Origin: Porphyromonas sp. | Lineage (GTDB): Bacteria > Bacteroidota > Bacteroidia > Bacteroidales > Porphyromonadaceae | Reading direction: 5' to 3' | Assembly (NCBI GenBank): GCA_029983505.1 | Contig: JASBZK010000014.1 | Span: forward strand, 1 to 49,756 | Length of the DNA: 49,756 bases | Shown: positions 1 through 8,724 of the stretch, in pieces | How the letters are laid out: the number at the start of each line of letters is the position of its first letter | How positions within the stretch are numbered: position 1 is the first letter of the stretch | Position numbers and translations under genes: made by a program | Notes under the pieces: model-generated | Seen by the model: the letters and a program-made list of their open reading frames with translations, nothing else | What the model was told of the DNA's origin: nothing | Databases searched by the model: none

Positions 1-96
1 TCGGTGCGGAGACACAAACTATTGGACTTCTGATTTGTAATCAGTCGGTCGTTGGCACAAGATGGGTCACAGACCACTAAAGACAAACAAACGAAA

Positions 97-816
97 ATGC
101 AGGGAAAACTGTATATGCTCCCCGTAGAGCTCGGAGACACCGCCCACACCGGTTACCTACCGCCCTACAACGTGGAAGTGATGGCGCGGTTGGATGCTTT
201 CGTCGTGGAAAACGCGAGGACGGCACGTCAGTACCTCCGGAAACTTTTTTCGGACAAAGACCTGAATGCGACCCGCATATTCGAGGCCGACAAACACGAC
301 GGGTACAGTTACCCGAGAGAAGAAGTGTTTGCGCTCCTAAAAGGCGGGACAGACGTCGGTTTTATGAGCGAAGCCGGGTGCCCCGGAGTGGCAGACCCGG
401 GGGCAAAAGTGGTGGCAGACTGCCACAGATCCGGGGTCGAGGTCGTGCCGCTTGTGGGGCCTTCGTCCATCCTGCTCGGGCTTATGGCGTCGGGATTCAG
501 CGGGCAGAGCTTCAAATTTTGGGGCTATCTGCCTTTCGCCAAAGAGCAACGCAAAAACGCCCTCAGGGACATCGCCACAAAGGCCGAGAGACAGCACGAG
601 ACCCAAATCTTTATTGAAGCGCCTTACCGCAACGATGCCCTCCTCAGAGAGCTTGCGGACACCCTTCCCCCGTCCCTCTCGATCTGCCTGTGTGCCGACC
701 TCACGACGCCTGAAGAGGAGATTCTGAGACTGACGGTGAAGGAGTGGCGGTCGAAGTTATCCGAAAAAAAGCTATCTTTCCACAAGAGACCGGCCATCTT
801 CTTGGTCGGAAAGTGA
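97..816 (+). CDS. SAM-dependent methyltransferase, RsmI/tetrapyrrole methylase family
   Basis: Predicted 239-residue protein of the tetrapyrrole-methylase (RsmI-like) fold. RsmI proteins 2'-O-methylate C1402 of 16S rRNA; Bacteroidota often carry a second, shorter relative, and this may be that one, so the substrate is uncertain. Seen: N-terminal MLPVELGD, matching the family's β1 region, and the motif SEAGCPGVADPG near residue 90, the SAM-site signature. The frame is open upstream to a TTG at 52, but ATG 97 places the start directly before the conserved KLYMLPVELGD segment, so it is preferred. Followed 31 bp later by the YrdC gene, probably in one transcript. No truncation is seen. Confidence 0.85.
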   Translation: MQGKLYMLPVELGDTAHTGYLPPYNVEVMARLDAFVVENARTARQYLRKLFSDKDLNATRIFEADKHDGYSYPREEVFALLKGGTDVGFMSEAGCPGVADPGAKVVADCHRSGVEVVPLVGPSSILLGLMASGFSGQSFKFWGYLPFAKEQRKNALRDIATKAERQHETQIFIEAPYRNDALLRELADTLPPSLSICLCADLTTPEEEILRLTVKEWRSKLSEKKLSFHKRPAIFLVGK

Positions 817-847
817 TTTTTTCTGGCTTACTAAAGGGATACAAACC

Positions 848-1468
848 ATGCTTCTCAAGTATTACGACAATGCGGCTCCGGCCTCGTTCCTTTTGGAAAC
901 GCTCTCGGACAATCTTCTGGACGGGAAAATAGTCATCATTCCCACCGACACGGTCTACAGCATTTGTTGCGACGCGCTTAACCAGCAGGCCATAGAGGAC
1001 TTGGCAAAATTGAAGGGAGTGGACAGCAAAAAGACCCGCTTCTCCATTCTCTGCTCGGACCTCTCGCAGGCGAGCGAATATGCGCGCATCTCCAATGAGG
1101 CCTTTAAGCTCATCAAAGACAACACGCCGGGACCCTTTACGTTCATTCTACCCACCATCTCCACGCTCCCCAAGATTTACCGTGGGCGCAAAGAAGTGGG
1201 CATCCGCATCCCGAGGCACGAATTGGTTCAGAGTCTCGTGCGCTTTTACGGGCGGCCGCTGACCGGCTTTTCCCTGCCCGCCCTTTCGCCCGAGCTTGAC
1301 GAGGCATACGGATTCGATCCTTCGCTCATACACGAGCTCTACCAAGACCTCGTCTCCGTCGTCGTCGACGGAGGACGCGGCGGAGAGAAGGTAAGCGCCA
1401 TAGTGGACTGCACCGTAGAGCCTTTCGAGATTGTCCGCGAGGGACCCGAAGAGCTGATGGAGGCGTAA
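848..1468 (+). CDS. YrdC/Sua5-family threonylcarbamoyl-AMP synthase-like protein
   Basis: Predicted 206-residue cytosolic protein with the YrdC fold. YrdC/Sua5 (TsaC) enzymes make threonylcarbamoyl-AMP for t6A37 of ANN-decoding tRNAs; YciO is a paralogue of less certain role. Seen: IIPTDTVYSICCDA near residue 30 (the family's PTDTVYGL-like entry motif), then KLKGVDSKKTRFSILCSDL and the GPFTFILP region. The length fits the single-domain TsaC/YciO group rather than the longer Sua5 with its extra C-terminal domain. Assignment between TsaC and YciO cannot be made by eye. It follows an RNA-modifying methyltransferase, which fits a translation-related pair. Confidence 0.85.
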   Translation: MLLKYYDNAAPASFLLETLSDNLLDGKIVIIPTDTVYSICCDALNQQAIEDLAKLKGVDSKKTRFSILCSDLSQASEYARISNEAFKLIKDNTPGPFTFILPTISTLPKIYRGRKEVGIRIPRHELVQSLVRFYGRPLTGFSLPALSPELDEAYGFDPSLIHELYQDLVSVVVDGGRGGEKVSAIVDCTVEPFEIVREGPEELMEA

Positions 1469-1509
1469 AGCCTACCCTTTGCCACAGGGCCACAAGGGAG
1501 AGAAAAGGA

Positions 1510-1589
1510 GGTACGGACCAAAAAGATTTTTTCGGACGTACCGGGAGAAGGAAAAGGTACAGACCGGGAGAAACTTTTTGGTCCGTACC
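1510..1589. repeat. 80-bp four-box intergenic repeat, copy A
   Basis: First copy of the dispersed element. Boxes start at about 1510 (GGTACGGACC), 1533 (CGGACGTACC), 1556 (GGTACAGACC) and 1580 (GGTCCGTACC). Boxes 1-2 and 3-4 each form an inverted repeat of about 34 bp with A/T-rich spacers such as AAAAAGATTTTTTC. It lies in the 310-bp gap between the YrdC gene and ftsE; apart from the promoter near 1723 nothing else is seen in this gap. Confidence 0.85.
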
Positions 1590-1722
1590 AAATCCGTCCC
1601 TATTCCTGAAGAGGGCTCCCGAAACACCACCTCACTTTTTCTTTCCCACTCCGGTGCTTAAATTTTCACACACACCGATGCAAAACACGGGGAAAGAGAA
1701 AGCGAGCCCGGCAAAAAAGGGG

Positions 1723-1730
1723 TATCTTTG
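1723..1730 (+). promoter_or_regulatory. Candidate -7 box (TATCTTTG) for ftsE
   Basis: TATCTTTG matches the Bacteroidota -7 consensus TAnnTTTG and lies about 48 bp before the ftsE start. No clear TTTG -33 box is seen, so this rests on the -7 match alone. Confidence 0.45.
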
Positions 1731-1778
1731 TGAAAAGGCCGACTTAATGGTCCGATAACATCATCCAAAAGATTATCC

Positions 1779-2492
1779 ATGGAACAAGGTGCACCTATTT
1801 TGTCCATCAAAAACGTCACGCTCAAGCGCGACGTGAATATCATCCTCAAAGACGCATCCATAGAGGTATTTCCGGGGGAACTGGTCTACCTCATCGGGCG
1901 TGTAGGTGCGGGCAAGTCCACGCTCATCAAGTCCATTTACGCAGACATCCCCATAAGTGAGGGCGAAGCGCACTTCAAAGACTACGACATCAGACGGATC
2001 AAGAGGCGCCAAATCCCTCATCTGCGCCGGGATATGGGCATCATTTTCCAAGACTTCCAGCTCCTCATTGACCGCACGGTCGAGAAGAACTTGGAGTTTG
2101 TGCTTCGCGCCACGGGGTGGAAAGACCGCAAGGAGATAGAGCGGCGCATCGGTGAAGTCCTCGGGCAGGTCGGTCTCGAGAGCAAAAGCTACAAGATGCC
2201 GCACGAACTCTCCGGAGGCGAGCAGCAACGCACCGTCATCGCAAGGGCACTGCTCAATAAGCCCTCCCTCATCCTCGCCGACGAGCCTACGGGCAACCTC
2301 GACCCCGAAACCGGGGAGCAGATCCTGTCCCTTCTGATGGATATCAAAAAGCAGGGCACGGCAGTCTTGATGAGTACCCACAACCTCTCCCTCGTAAAGA
2401 AGTACCCCTCGCGCATCTTCCAGGTGGAGGGCGGCAAAATCATCGAGATGAGGGTCAGGGAGGACGCGGAGCGGGAGAGCGGGGAAGAGTAA
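1779..2492 (+). CDS. ftsE: FtsE-like cell-division ABC transporter ATP-binding protein
   Basis: Predicted 237-residue ABC ATPase. FtsE pairs with the membrane protein FtsX at the divisome and controls periplasmic peptidoglycan hydrolysis. Seen in order: Walker A GRVGAGKST near residue 41, Q-loop FQDFQLL, signature LSGGEQQR, Walker B LILADEPTGNLD and the H-loop STHN. The ordered motifs and short C-terminal tail fit the FtsE/LolD-type subgroup; FtsE is preferred because of the RVGAGKST and PTGNLD context and length, but a LolD-like role cannot be excluded. No ftsX is adjacent, as is common in this phylum. The downstream aspartokinase is 44 bp away. Confidence 0.82.
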   Translation: MEQGAPILSIKNVTLKRDVNIILKDASIEVFPGELVYLIGRVGAGKSTLIKSIYADIPISEGEAHFKDYDIRRIKRRQIPHLRRDMGIIFQDFQLLIDRTVEKNLEFVLRATGWKDRKEIERRIGEVLGQVGLESKSYKMPHELSGGEQQRTVIARALLNKPSLILADEPTGNLDPETGEQILSLLMDIKKQGTAVLMSTHNLSLVKKYPSRIFQVEGGKIIEMRVREDAERESGEE

Positions 2493-2536
2493 ACTTTATT
2501 TGACACGACACAAAGAGAGGGAAAGAGTCTCTGACG

Positions 2537-3886
2537 ATGAATAAAAAGACGTATTCGGACTATGTGGTAATGAAGTTCGGCGGCACCTCGGTGGGCAGCC
2601 CCGAACGCATCAAAGAAGTCACCGGCCTCATCTCGGGATCGGAGCCGAAAATAGTCGTCCTCAGCGCTATGAGCGGTGTCACGAACACGCTCGTGGAGCT
2701 CAGCCGGCTGTACGCGGAAGGTAATGCCCGCGGAGCACTTGCCCTCGTCGCAGGGCTCGAAGAGAAATACCATAAGGCGATTGACGAACTCTACACCAAA
2801 GAGACGACCAAAGAGGGACTCAAGGACTTCGTCCTCCATAGGATGAACTTTATCCGTAAGTTTCAGGAAGAACTCTTCACGGACTTCGAGGAGAAGCAGG
2901 TCCTCTCTCTCGGAGAAATCATCTCCGTCCGTATGATGGCAGCCTACCTCAAAGAGACCGGAAAAAGTGTCACGGCTCTGCCTGCTCTCGACTTTATGGT
3001 CACCGACAAGTACGGAGAGCCTAACCTGAAAATTATCCGTGAGAAACTCTCCGACCTCCTTGCAGCCTACCCGGATCAAACCCTCTTCCTCACCGAGGGC
3101 TACATCTGCAAGAACGCTTATGCGGAGATCGATAACCTGAAGAGAGGAGGCTCAGACTACACCGCCACCATCATAGGAGCCTGCATAGACGCCAAAGAGA
3201 TCCAAATCTGGACCGACATTGACGGTCTCCACAATAACGATCCCCGTGTGGTCGAACACACTTCCCCCGTGCGAGAGCTTCATTTCAGCGAGGCTGCCGA
3301 ACTGGCCTATTTCGGAGCAAAAATACTTCACCCGAGCTGCATACTTCCGGCTCAGATGGCGAATATCCCGATCCGTTTGCTCAATACGTTTGAGCCGTCT
3401 GCCCCGGGCACACTTATCTCCAACCGTATAGACGAAGGCTGTCTCAAGGCCGTAGCCATCAAAGACGGCATCACGGTACTCCGCATCAACAGCAACCGTC
3501 GCTTTACGGCGCGGGCGTTCTTGAGGAGGGTCTTCGAAGCCTTTGAGAAATTTCAGACCCCCATCGACATCGTCTCCACAAGCGAAGTGGCCGTCTCGGT
3601 GGGAATCGACAGTACCCGCCGGCTCGAAGAACTGCTCATAGAGCTCCGGAACTACGGGGAGGTCTCGCCCGACAACGATATGAGCGTCATCTGCATCGCC
3701 GGGGATCTGAATTGGAAAAATGCCGGCTTCGAGGGCGCCATCCTCCAAGCTCTGGAGGACATCCCGATCCGGATGATTTCCTACGGAGGCTCCAATCACA
3801 ACGTCTCCGTGGTCATCCGCACGGAGGACAAGGTACGGGCGCTCCGTCTTCTCTCCAAGCACCTCTTCGGGGAGGCAGGTCAGTAA
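2537..3886 (+). CDS. lysC: Aspartate kinase (aspartokinase)
   Basis: Predicted 449-residue monofunctional aspartokinase, which phosphorylates L-aspartate to 4-phospho-aspartate at the entry to the lysine/diaminopimelate, threonine and methionine pathways. Seen: N-terminal VMKFGGTSVGS (ATP and aspartate binding, residues 11-21), LSLGEIIS, FLTEGYICKN, GRGGSDYTA-like RGGSDYTATI, WTDIDGLHNNDPR, and a C-terminal region of about 150 residues fitting tandem ACT regulatory domains (TSEVAVSVGID and GGSNHNVSVVI). No homoserine dehydrogenase domain is fused. Feedback by an end-product amino acid is expected for the family but is not shown by the sequence. The menA start follows after 13 bp, indicating co-transcription. 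Confidence 0.93.
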   Translation: MNKKTYSDYVVMKFGGTSVGSPERIKEVTGLISGSEPKIVVLSAMSGVTNTLVELSRLYAEGNARGALALVAGLEEKYHKAIDELYTKETTKEGLKDFVLHRMNFIRKFQEELFTDFEEKQVLSLGEIISVRMMAAYLKETGKSVTALPALDFMVTDKYGEPNLKIIREKLSDLLAAYPDQTLFLTEGYICKNAYAEIDNLKRGGSDYTATIIGACIDAKEIQIWTDIDGLHNNDPRVVEHTSPVRELHFSEAAELAYFGAKILHPSCILPAQMANIPIRLLNTFEPSAPGTLISNRIDEGCLKAVAIKDGITVLRINSNRRFTARAFLRRVFEAFEKFQTPIDIVSTSEVAVSVGIDSTRRLEELLIELRNYGEVSPDNDMSVICIAGDLNWKNAGFEGAILQALEDIPIRMISYGGSNHNVSVVIRTEDKVRALRLLSKHLFGEAGQ

Positions 3887-3899
3887 AAAAGCGGGAGCG

Positions 3900-4808
3900 A
3901 TGGCAGAAAAGCGGGACACACTCCGAAAGTGGATTTATGCCACGAGACCCCATACCTTGGGCGCTTCCGTGGCACCAATGCTCATCCTGCTCGGCGCACT
4001 CCTCGTCCCACCGGGATTCGGGAACCGGGTGGTTCCCTTTCTACTCGCCTTCTTCGTGGCGGTCTTTGCCCAAATATCAAGCAATCTTGCCAACGACTAC
4101 TTCGACTTCGTAGGCCAAAAAGACACCGAAGAACGTGTGGGCTTCGAGCGTCTCCTCACCACGGGTGCCGTCACGCCCATCGAGATGCTCACGGCGCTTA
4201 TCGTCACTTCCGCCCTCACGGCGATTCTTGGCGTCCTCTTCGCTTATCTCGAAGGGTGGTGGGTGCTCGGCGTAGGCGTCGTCGTGCTCTTGGCGATGGT
4301 GGGGTACTCCGCGGGACCTTTCCCCCTCTCACACCACGGACTTGGAGACATCGCAGTGGTACTCTTTTACGGTCTCGTCCCGGTACTTGTCCCCTACTTC
4401 GCCCTCATCGGCACGCCGCCTCTGTCGCTCTTTTTGTACGCTCTCGGCATAGGCATTTGGGAGGCGAATATACTGGTCTGCAACAATTACAGAGACTATG
4501 CGGAAGACGTCCGAAGCGGTAAGCGAACCCTCGTGGTACGCCTCGGAGAGAAATCCGGGCCTTGGCTTTACGGGCTGAACAGCCTCCTATCCTTCTGCTG
4601 CTTCGCCGCGGGCTTTGTATGCGCCTCTGTCCCGTCCCTGCAGTATATCTGGCTGGCGGTTATTCTGGTCCTCTTCGGCTCGATGACCCGAAAAGTCTTT
4701 ATCAAAAAGGGAGCCACGCTTAACCGGATGCTCAAAGCCACGAACTTCGTAGCACTTTTTGTCGGTCTGTCGCTCCTCCTTTTTGACCTCATCGGGAAGT
4801 TTGTCTGA
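3900..4808 (+). CDS. menA: 1,4-dihydroxy-2-naphthoate polyprenyltransferase
   Basis: Predicted 302-residue integral membrane prenyltransferase of the UbiA superfamily. MenA attaches the polyprenyl chain to 1,4-dihydroxy-2-naphthoate, giving demethylmenaquinone for anaerobic respiration. Seen: RPHTLGASVAP at the N-terminus, the first Asp-rich site NLANDYFDFVGQKD (prenyl-diphosphate/Mg binding), the second site CNNYRDYAEDVRSGKRTL, and about eight or nine hydrophobic segments. The second motif with RSGKRTL is characteristic of MenA rather than UbiA or COQ2. It starts 13 bp after the aspartokinase stop and ends the transcript before repeat copy B. Confidence 0.92.
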   Translation: MAEKRDTLRKWIYATRPHTLGASVAPMLILLGALLVPPGFGNRVVPFLLAFFVAVFAQISSNLANDYFDFVGQKDTEERVGFERLLTTGAVTPIEMLTALIVTSALTAILGVLFAYLEGWWVLGVGVVVLLAMVGYSAGPFPLSHHGLGDIAVVLFYGLVPVLVPYFALIGTPPLSLFLYALGIGIWEANILVCNNYRDYAEDVRSGKRTLVVRLGEKSGPWLYGLNSLLSFCCFAAGFVCASVPSLQYIWLAVILVLFGSMTRKVFIKKGATLNRMLKATNFVALFVGLSLLLFDLIGKFV

Positions 4809-4830
4809 GACTATGGAAGAAATGAAATCC

Positions 4831-4910
4831 GGTACAGACCAAAAATTTTTCCCCGGCCCGTATCTCGCCCTCACGTGGGTACGTGCAAAATTTTCTCCCC
4901 GGCCTGTACC
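4831..4910. repeat. 80-bp four-box intergenic repeat, copy B
   Basis: Boxes start at about 4831 (GGTACAGACC), 4855 (GGCCCGTATC), 4877 (degenerate GGGTACGTGC) and 4901 (GGCCTGTACC). It fills most of the 155-bp gap between menA and the Wzi-like gene, which point the same way. Confidence 0.85.
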
Positions 4911-4963
4911 TCGCCACGGGCGGGGCGACTGCCGCTTGTCCCTCATCACACACCCCTTGACTT

Positions 4964-6454
4964 ATGACACCCTGTAGATACCTCATCCCGCTGCTCCTCG
5001 TCCTCTCGCCTCTGCGGTCGGTCGGTCAAACTTTTGATCCCGACACCGTCCCCGAGGTATTCTCGCTGTCCGCCGAAGTCGGGGGCAGGGCATCGACAGG
5101 CGCCGTCGCCCCGTTTTGGATGTCCAACGGACAAGGCGGCAGGCGGTCGCTTGCCCCTAATGCCGGTTGGGTCACGGTGCAATCGGGCTACCGGAGGACG
5201 TTCGGCATCCATTCGCTCTCCGGCGTCGTCGAGGGCGTCGTCGAGACCGGTCTGAAACCCGTTTTTCGGCTCAGACAGGCGGGCATCCGATATGAGCTCC
5301 CGTGGATAACGCTCACGGCGGGAGCGATGAACTACAAGGAGCCGCTTGAGCTTTCCCCCCAAACCTCGGGGAAGATGATGCTCTCGGATAACGCGGCCCC
5401 GATCCCTATGCTGCTCTTTCAGACGAACGGCTTCCAAGCCGTGCCGTTCACCAACGGTTGGGTCAAAGGATACGTGGACTTCTCTTTCGGGCGCATGGTC
5501 GAAGAAGACCACCTCTTGCAGGCTTACCCCGATGCGGGACCCGGGGACTTCACTTTCGGCACCCTTTGGCACCACAAGACGCTGTACCTGAGGTTCGGCA
5601 AGGAGGACTCCCCTGTCCCCCTAAGGCTCACGATCGGGGGCTTGCACGCAGCCATGTGGGGCGGCCGCCACTATATGAGTGAAGCAAAGAACCCCGCCTC
5701 TCTCAAAGACTTCGCCCGCGTCGTACTCGGCAAATCAGGGGGCGAGGATGCCACGGCAAGCGACCGGATTAACGTACTCGGCAACCAATTCGGGCAATAC
5801 TTCCTCATGCTCGACTACACGTCTGAGGCTGCCGGCACATTCCAAGTCTACCACCACCATTACTTCGAGGACAAAAGCGGCGTCGAGTGGTCCAACGGTC
5901 CGGACGGGCTCTTCGGCCTCAGTTGGAAAGCGCCCACACTCTCGTGGGGCGTGAGCCGCGTGACGCTCGAGTACGCCACTACGCTCCACCAAAGCGGCTC
6001 GATGCACATCCTCACAATCAATCGCCCCAATGGCCAAGGTCGTGGCGGCGGAGCGGACAGCTACTACCAAAACGGAGAGTACCGCACCGGTGCCACCTAC
6101 CTCAGCGAGAACTTAGGCTCCCCTCTCCTCGTCGGCAGAGCCTATTTCCCCTACACCGAGCCTCGTCTCCGGATCGTGCATAACCGCATCCGGGCTTTTC
6201 ACTTCGGCTTAGGCGGCACCATCCTGCCGCTCTATGGGACGATCTACGAAGCAAAGGTTACTTTTGAGACCTCTTACGGTAACGTCACCCAGCGGCTCAT
6301 CACACCTGCGGGTGCCGTCTACTCCTATCTCCGCGTCCGCCAACCCCTGCCGTGGGTGAAAGGGCTGTCCGTAGGCGCCGAAGTGGGCGCCGACTTCGGA
6401 ACACTGACCCCGCACACTTTCGGCGGCGCACTTTCCCTGAGGTACGACTTATGA
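4964..6454 (+). CDS. Wzi-like capsule assembly outer-membrane β-barrel protein
   Basis: Predicted 496-residue outer-membrane protein. Wzi-family barrels help tether or organise capsular polysaccharide at the surface; Bacteroidota have many members of uncertain substrate. Seen: a signal peptide (residues 1-22, ending SVGQ), then a long series of amphipathic strands with aromatic girdle residues, the GGLHAAMWGGRHY segment and HILTINRPNGQGRGG, and a C-terminal strand ending in LRYDL. The ATG at 4964 gives a clean signal peptide. The stop overlaps the start of the glycosyltransferase gene by 4 bp (ATGA), indicating translational coupling and supporting a polysaccharide-related role. Confidence 0.82.
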   Translation: MTPCRYLIPLLLVLSPLRSVGQTFDPDTVPEVFSLSAEVGGRASTGAVAPFWMSNGQGGRRSLAPNAGWVTVQSGYRRTFGIHSLSGVVEGVVETGLKPVFRLRQAGIRYELPWITLTAGAMNYKEPLELSPQTSGKMMLSDNAAPIPMLLFQTNGFQAVPFTNGWVKGYVDFSFGRMVEEDHLLQAYPDAGPGDFTFGTLWHHKTLYLRFGKEDSPVPLRLTIGGLHAAMWGGRHYMSEAKNPASLKDFARVVLGKSGGEDATASDRINVLGNQFGQYFLMLDYTSEAAGTFQVYHHHYFEDKSGVEWSNGPDGLFGLSWKAPTLSWGVSRVTLEYATTLHQSGSMHILTINRPNGQGRGGGADSYYQNGEYRTGATYLSENLGSPLLVGRAYFPYTEPRLRIVHNRIRAFHFGLGGTILPLYGTIYEAKVTFETSYGNVTQRLITPAGAVYSYLRVRQPLPWVKGLSVGAEVGADFGTLTPHTFGGALSLRYDL

Positions 6455-7422
6455 CGGTCTCCTTTGTCATACCGCTCTACAACAGGCCGGAAGAGATCTC
6501 CGAGCTGCTCACTTCTTTCCTCGGCGTACGGAGACCTGAGAGCGGCTTGGACTATGAAATCGTCATCGTGGAGGACGGGTCTTCCATCCCTTCCGGGTTG
6601 GTCGTGACCTCCTTCCGGGATCGGCTCCCCATCCTTTACCTCACCCAGCAAAACACCGGTCCCTCAGGGGCTCGGAACCACGGCGCGACCAAGGCAAAAG
6701 GCGAGTGGCTCATCTTCCTCGACTCCGACACCATTCTGCCCGAGGGCTATTTCGAAGCCCTTATCCCGGTCTTAAAAGACCCGGAGACCGGACTTTTCGG
6801 AGGTCCGGATCGGGGGCACGCAGACTTTAGCCCGCTGCAGAAAGGCATATCGTACTCGATGACGTCCCTCCTTACCACAGGCGGCATCCGAGGCCGGAAA
6901 GACGGAGCCGGGAGTGCCGATGTCTTTTACCCCCGCACCTTTAATATGGGCATCCGCAAGGCTCTATTCGAGAAGCTTGGCGGCTTCGATGTCCGGATGC
7001 GCTATGGCGAAGACCTGGACCTCAGCATGAGAGCGACCGAGAGCGGCGCGAAGAGCCGTCTCGTCCCCGCGGCTTGGCTCTACCACAAGAGGAGAACCGA
7101 TTTCGGTGCTTTTTTCCGGCAAGTCCGGCACAGTGGCGAAGCGAGGTGGGCGCTTGAGAGGAAACACCCCGGTACGATGAAACCCGTACATTGGTTACCG
7201 TTTCTCTTTTCTGCGGGCTTGGTGCTCTCGGTAGCGATACCCCCTTTCCTCGGGCTGTACGTACTTTACGCGGTACTCATTCTGCTGGATGCCGCCCTGT
7301 CGTACAGGTACTCCTTCGAGGAGGCGCTAAACGCCGTCGCCGCCTCGTTCGTCCAACACCTCGGCTACGGCACGGGGTTCGTGAAAGGTGCCCTTGAGGC
7401 ACACCGGAATACTCCGGTCTGA
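6451..7422 (+). CDS. Family 2 glycosyltransferase with C-terminal membrane segments
   Basis: Predicted 323-residue inverting GT-A glycosyltransferase. Seen: VSFVIPLYNRPEEI at the N-terminus, the nucleotide-sugar site EIVIVEDGSS, GPSGARNHGATKAKGEWLIF followed by LDSDT (the DxD metal site), FNMGIRKALFEKLGGFD, and YGEDLDLSMRA (catalytic ED region). After residue about 245 come hydrophobic segments that suggest membrane anchoring. The frame is open upstream, but ATG 6451 overlaps the preceding stop and begins right at the conserved domain. Coupling to a Wzi-like barrel suggests surface-glycan synthesis; donor and acceptor are unknown. Confidence 0.88.
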   Translation: MTVSFVIPLYNRPEEISELLTSFLGVRRPESGLDYEIVIVEDGSSIPSGLVVTSFRDRLPILYLTQQNTGPSGARNHGATKAKGEWLIFLDSDTILPEGYFEALIPVLKDPETGLFGGPDRGHADFSPLQKGISYSMTSLLTTGGIRGRKDGAGSADVFYPRTFNMGIRKALFEKLGGFDVRMRYGEDLDLSMRATESGAKSRLVPAAWLYHKRRTDFGAFFRQVRHSGEARWALERKHPGTMKPVHWLPFLFSAGLVLSVAIPPFLGLYVLYAVLILLDAALSYRYSFEEALNAVAASFVQHLGYGTGFVKGALEAHRNTPV

Positions 7423-7450
7423 AAATCGGTATTGAATCACCTCAAACAAG

Positions 7451-7747
7451 ATGGAAAAAATGGGACAATATGTAATGACTTTCGGGCTGATGGCAGGGCT
7501 GTCCATCATCTATGGGCTGCTGTACTACGTACTCTTCTACGTCTTCTTCCCGAAGAAAGAAGAGATGACTCCGGAACAAGCCAAAAACAGGCGCTACAAT
7601 AAGATCGGCTTCTGGTCGGTCTTGACCCTCCTGAGCTTCGGGGTCGCTTTCGTGGCAGACTCTGCCTACACCACGGCTTTCATTATGACCCCAATCATCT
7701 GCATCTCCACCCTTGTCTCCCTACACTATCGAAAATCAATCAAATAA
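7451..7747 (+). CDS. Small membrane protein of unknown function
   Basis: Predicted 98-residue protein with about three or four hydrophobic segments: residues about 8-35 (a long YYVLFYVFF run), 53-68, and 72-92. A short charged loop (KKEEMTPEQAKNRRYNK) separates the first from the rest. No family is recognised. It ends 3 bp before the endonuclease IV start, so the two are very probably co-transcribed, but that does not by itself give a repair role. Base composition is like the neighbours. Confidence 0.7.
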   Translation: MEKMGQYVMTFGLMAGLSIIYGLLYYVLFYVFFPKKEEMTPEQAKNRRYNKIGFWSVLTLLSFGVAFVADSAYTTAFIMTPIICISTLVSLHYRKSIK

Positions 7748-7750
7748 ATA

Positions 7751-8611
7751 ATGACGGAAAGAAAGAAATATATCGGGGCGCACGTCTCGGCGGCGGGCGG
7801 CGTACAGAATGCCCCCATTAACGCACACGCCATCGGCGCCAACGCTTTTGCCCTCTTCACGCGCAACCAGAGGCAGTGGTTCCCGAAGCCGCTTACGGAC
7901 AAAGAAATAGACGAGTTCCGAAAGAACGTCTCCGAGCTCGGCTTCAGTCCCGACTACATCCTACCCCACGACAGTTACCTCATCAACCTCGGTTCCCCGG
8001 ACGAAGAGAGCCGTACGAAAAGCCGCGGAGCCTTCAATGACGAGATGAAACGCGCCGAGCTCCTCGGTCTCAAGCTCCTCAACTTCCACCCCGGCAGCCA
8101 CCTCAATAAAATCTCCGAGAGCGACTGCCTCAGCTACATCGCAGAAGGCATCAACATCGCCCTCGAGCGCACGCACGGCGTGACGGCGGTACTCGAAAAC
8201 ACCGCGGGTCAGGGCACGAACCTCGGCTACCGCTTCGAGCACCTCGCCGAGATCATCAGCCAAGTGGACGACAAAAGCCGGGTGGGCGTCTGCATCGACA
8301 CCGCCCACTCCCTTGCCGCGGGCTTCGACATACGCACCGAAAGCGGCTACTACGACTTGATGGAGGCTTTGGACAAAATCGTGGGACTGGGGTACATCAA
8401 GGGCTTTCACCTCAATGACTCCAAGAAAGACCTCGGCACGCGTGTGGACCGCCACGAAGTCTTGGGCGAAGGTTATCTGGGGATGACCCTCTTTGAGGCG
8501 CTCATCAAAGACCCCCGCACGGACAATATGCCCCTCATCCTCGAGACACCGGAGCCTGAGCGCTGGGCTTCGGAGATAGCACTGCTCCGCTCTTTCATCC
8601 CTGCGGAGTAA
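7751..8611 (+). CDS. nfo: Endonuclease IV (AP endonuclease)
   Basis: Predicted 286-residue zinc-dependent AP endonuclease of base-excision repair, cutting 5' to abasic sites. Seen: IGAHVSAAGGVQNAP at the N-terminus, FTRNQRQW, NFHPGSH (metal ligand His), VLENTAGQGTNLGY (Glu ligand), CIDTAHSLAAGFD (Asp and His ligands), GFHLNDSKKDLGTRVDRHEVLGEG, and the C-terminal LILETPEP. All expected metal-binding segments are present and the length is normal. It follows the small membrane gene by 3 bp and is followed by repeat copy C. Confidence 0.96.
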   Translation: MTERKKYIGAHVSAAGGVQNAPINAHAIGANAFALFTRNQRQWFPKPLTDKEIDEFRKNVSELGFSPDYILPHDSYLINLGSPDEESRTKSRGAFNDEMKRAELLGLKLLNFHPGSHLNKISESDCLSYIAEGINIALERTHGVTAVLENTAGQGTNLGYRFEHLAEIISQVDDKSRVGVCIDTAHSLAAGFDIRTESGYYDLMEALDKIVGLGYIKGFHLNDSKKDLGTRVDRHEVLGEGYLGMTLFEALIKDPRTDNMPLILETPEPERWASEIALLRSFIPAE

Positions 8612-8622
8612 CGTTGATTTTT

Positions 8623-8701
8623 GGTCTGTGCAAAAGTTTTTCCCCGGTCTGTACCGGCGCCTATTTTTGACCCGTATCTCGTGACCGTCTCGGTCCGTAC
8701 C
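8623..8701. repeat. 80-bp four-box intergenic repeat, copy C (79 bp)
   Basis: Boxes start at about 8623 (degenerate GGTCTGTGCA), 8646 (GGTCTGTACC), 8669 (GACCCGTATC) and 8692 (GGTCCGTACC). It fills the 113-bp gap between nfo and ispE. Confidence 0.78.
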
Positions 8702-8724
8702 AGATTTTTACGCCGCCCAAGAGA

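Noticed and set aside
26..55. A tRNA-Thr(TGT)-like anticodon arm (CTGATTTGTAATCAG) near the window start
   Set aside because: No acceptor, D-arm or T-arm can be formed around it, so it is not a functional tRNA; a tRNA remnant or chance match cannot be told apart.
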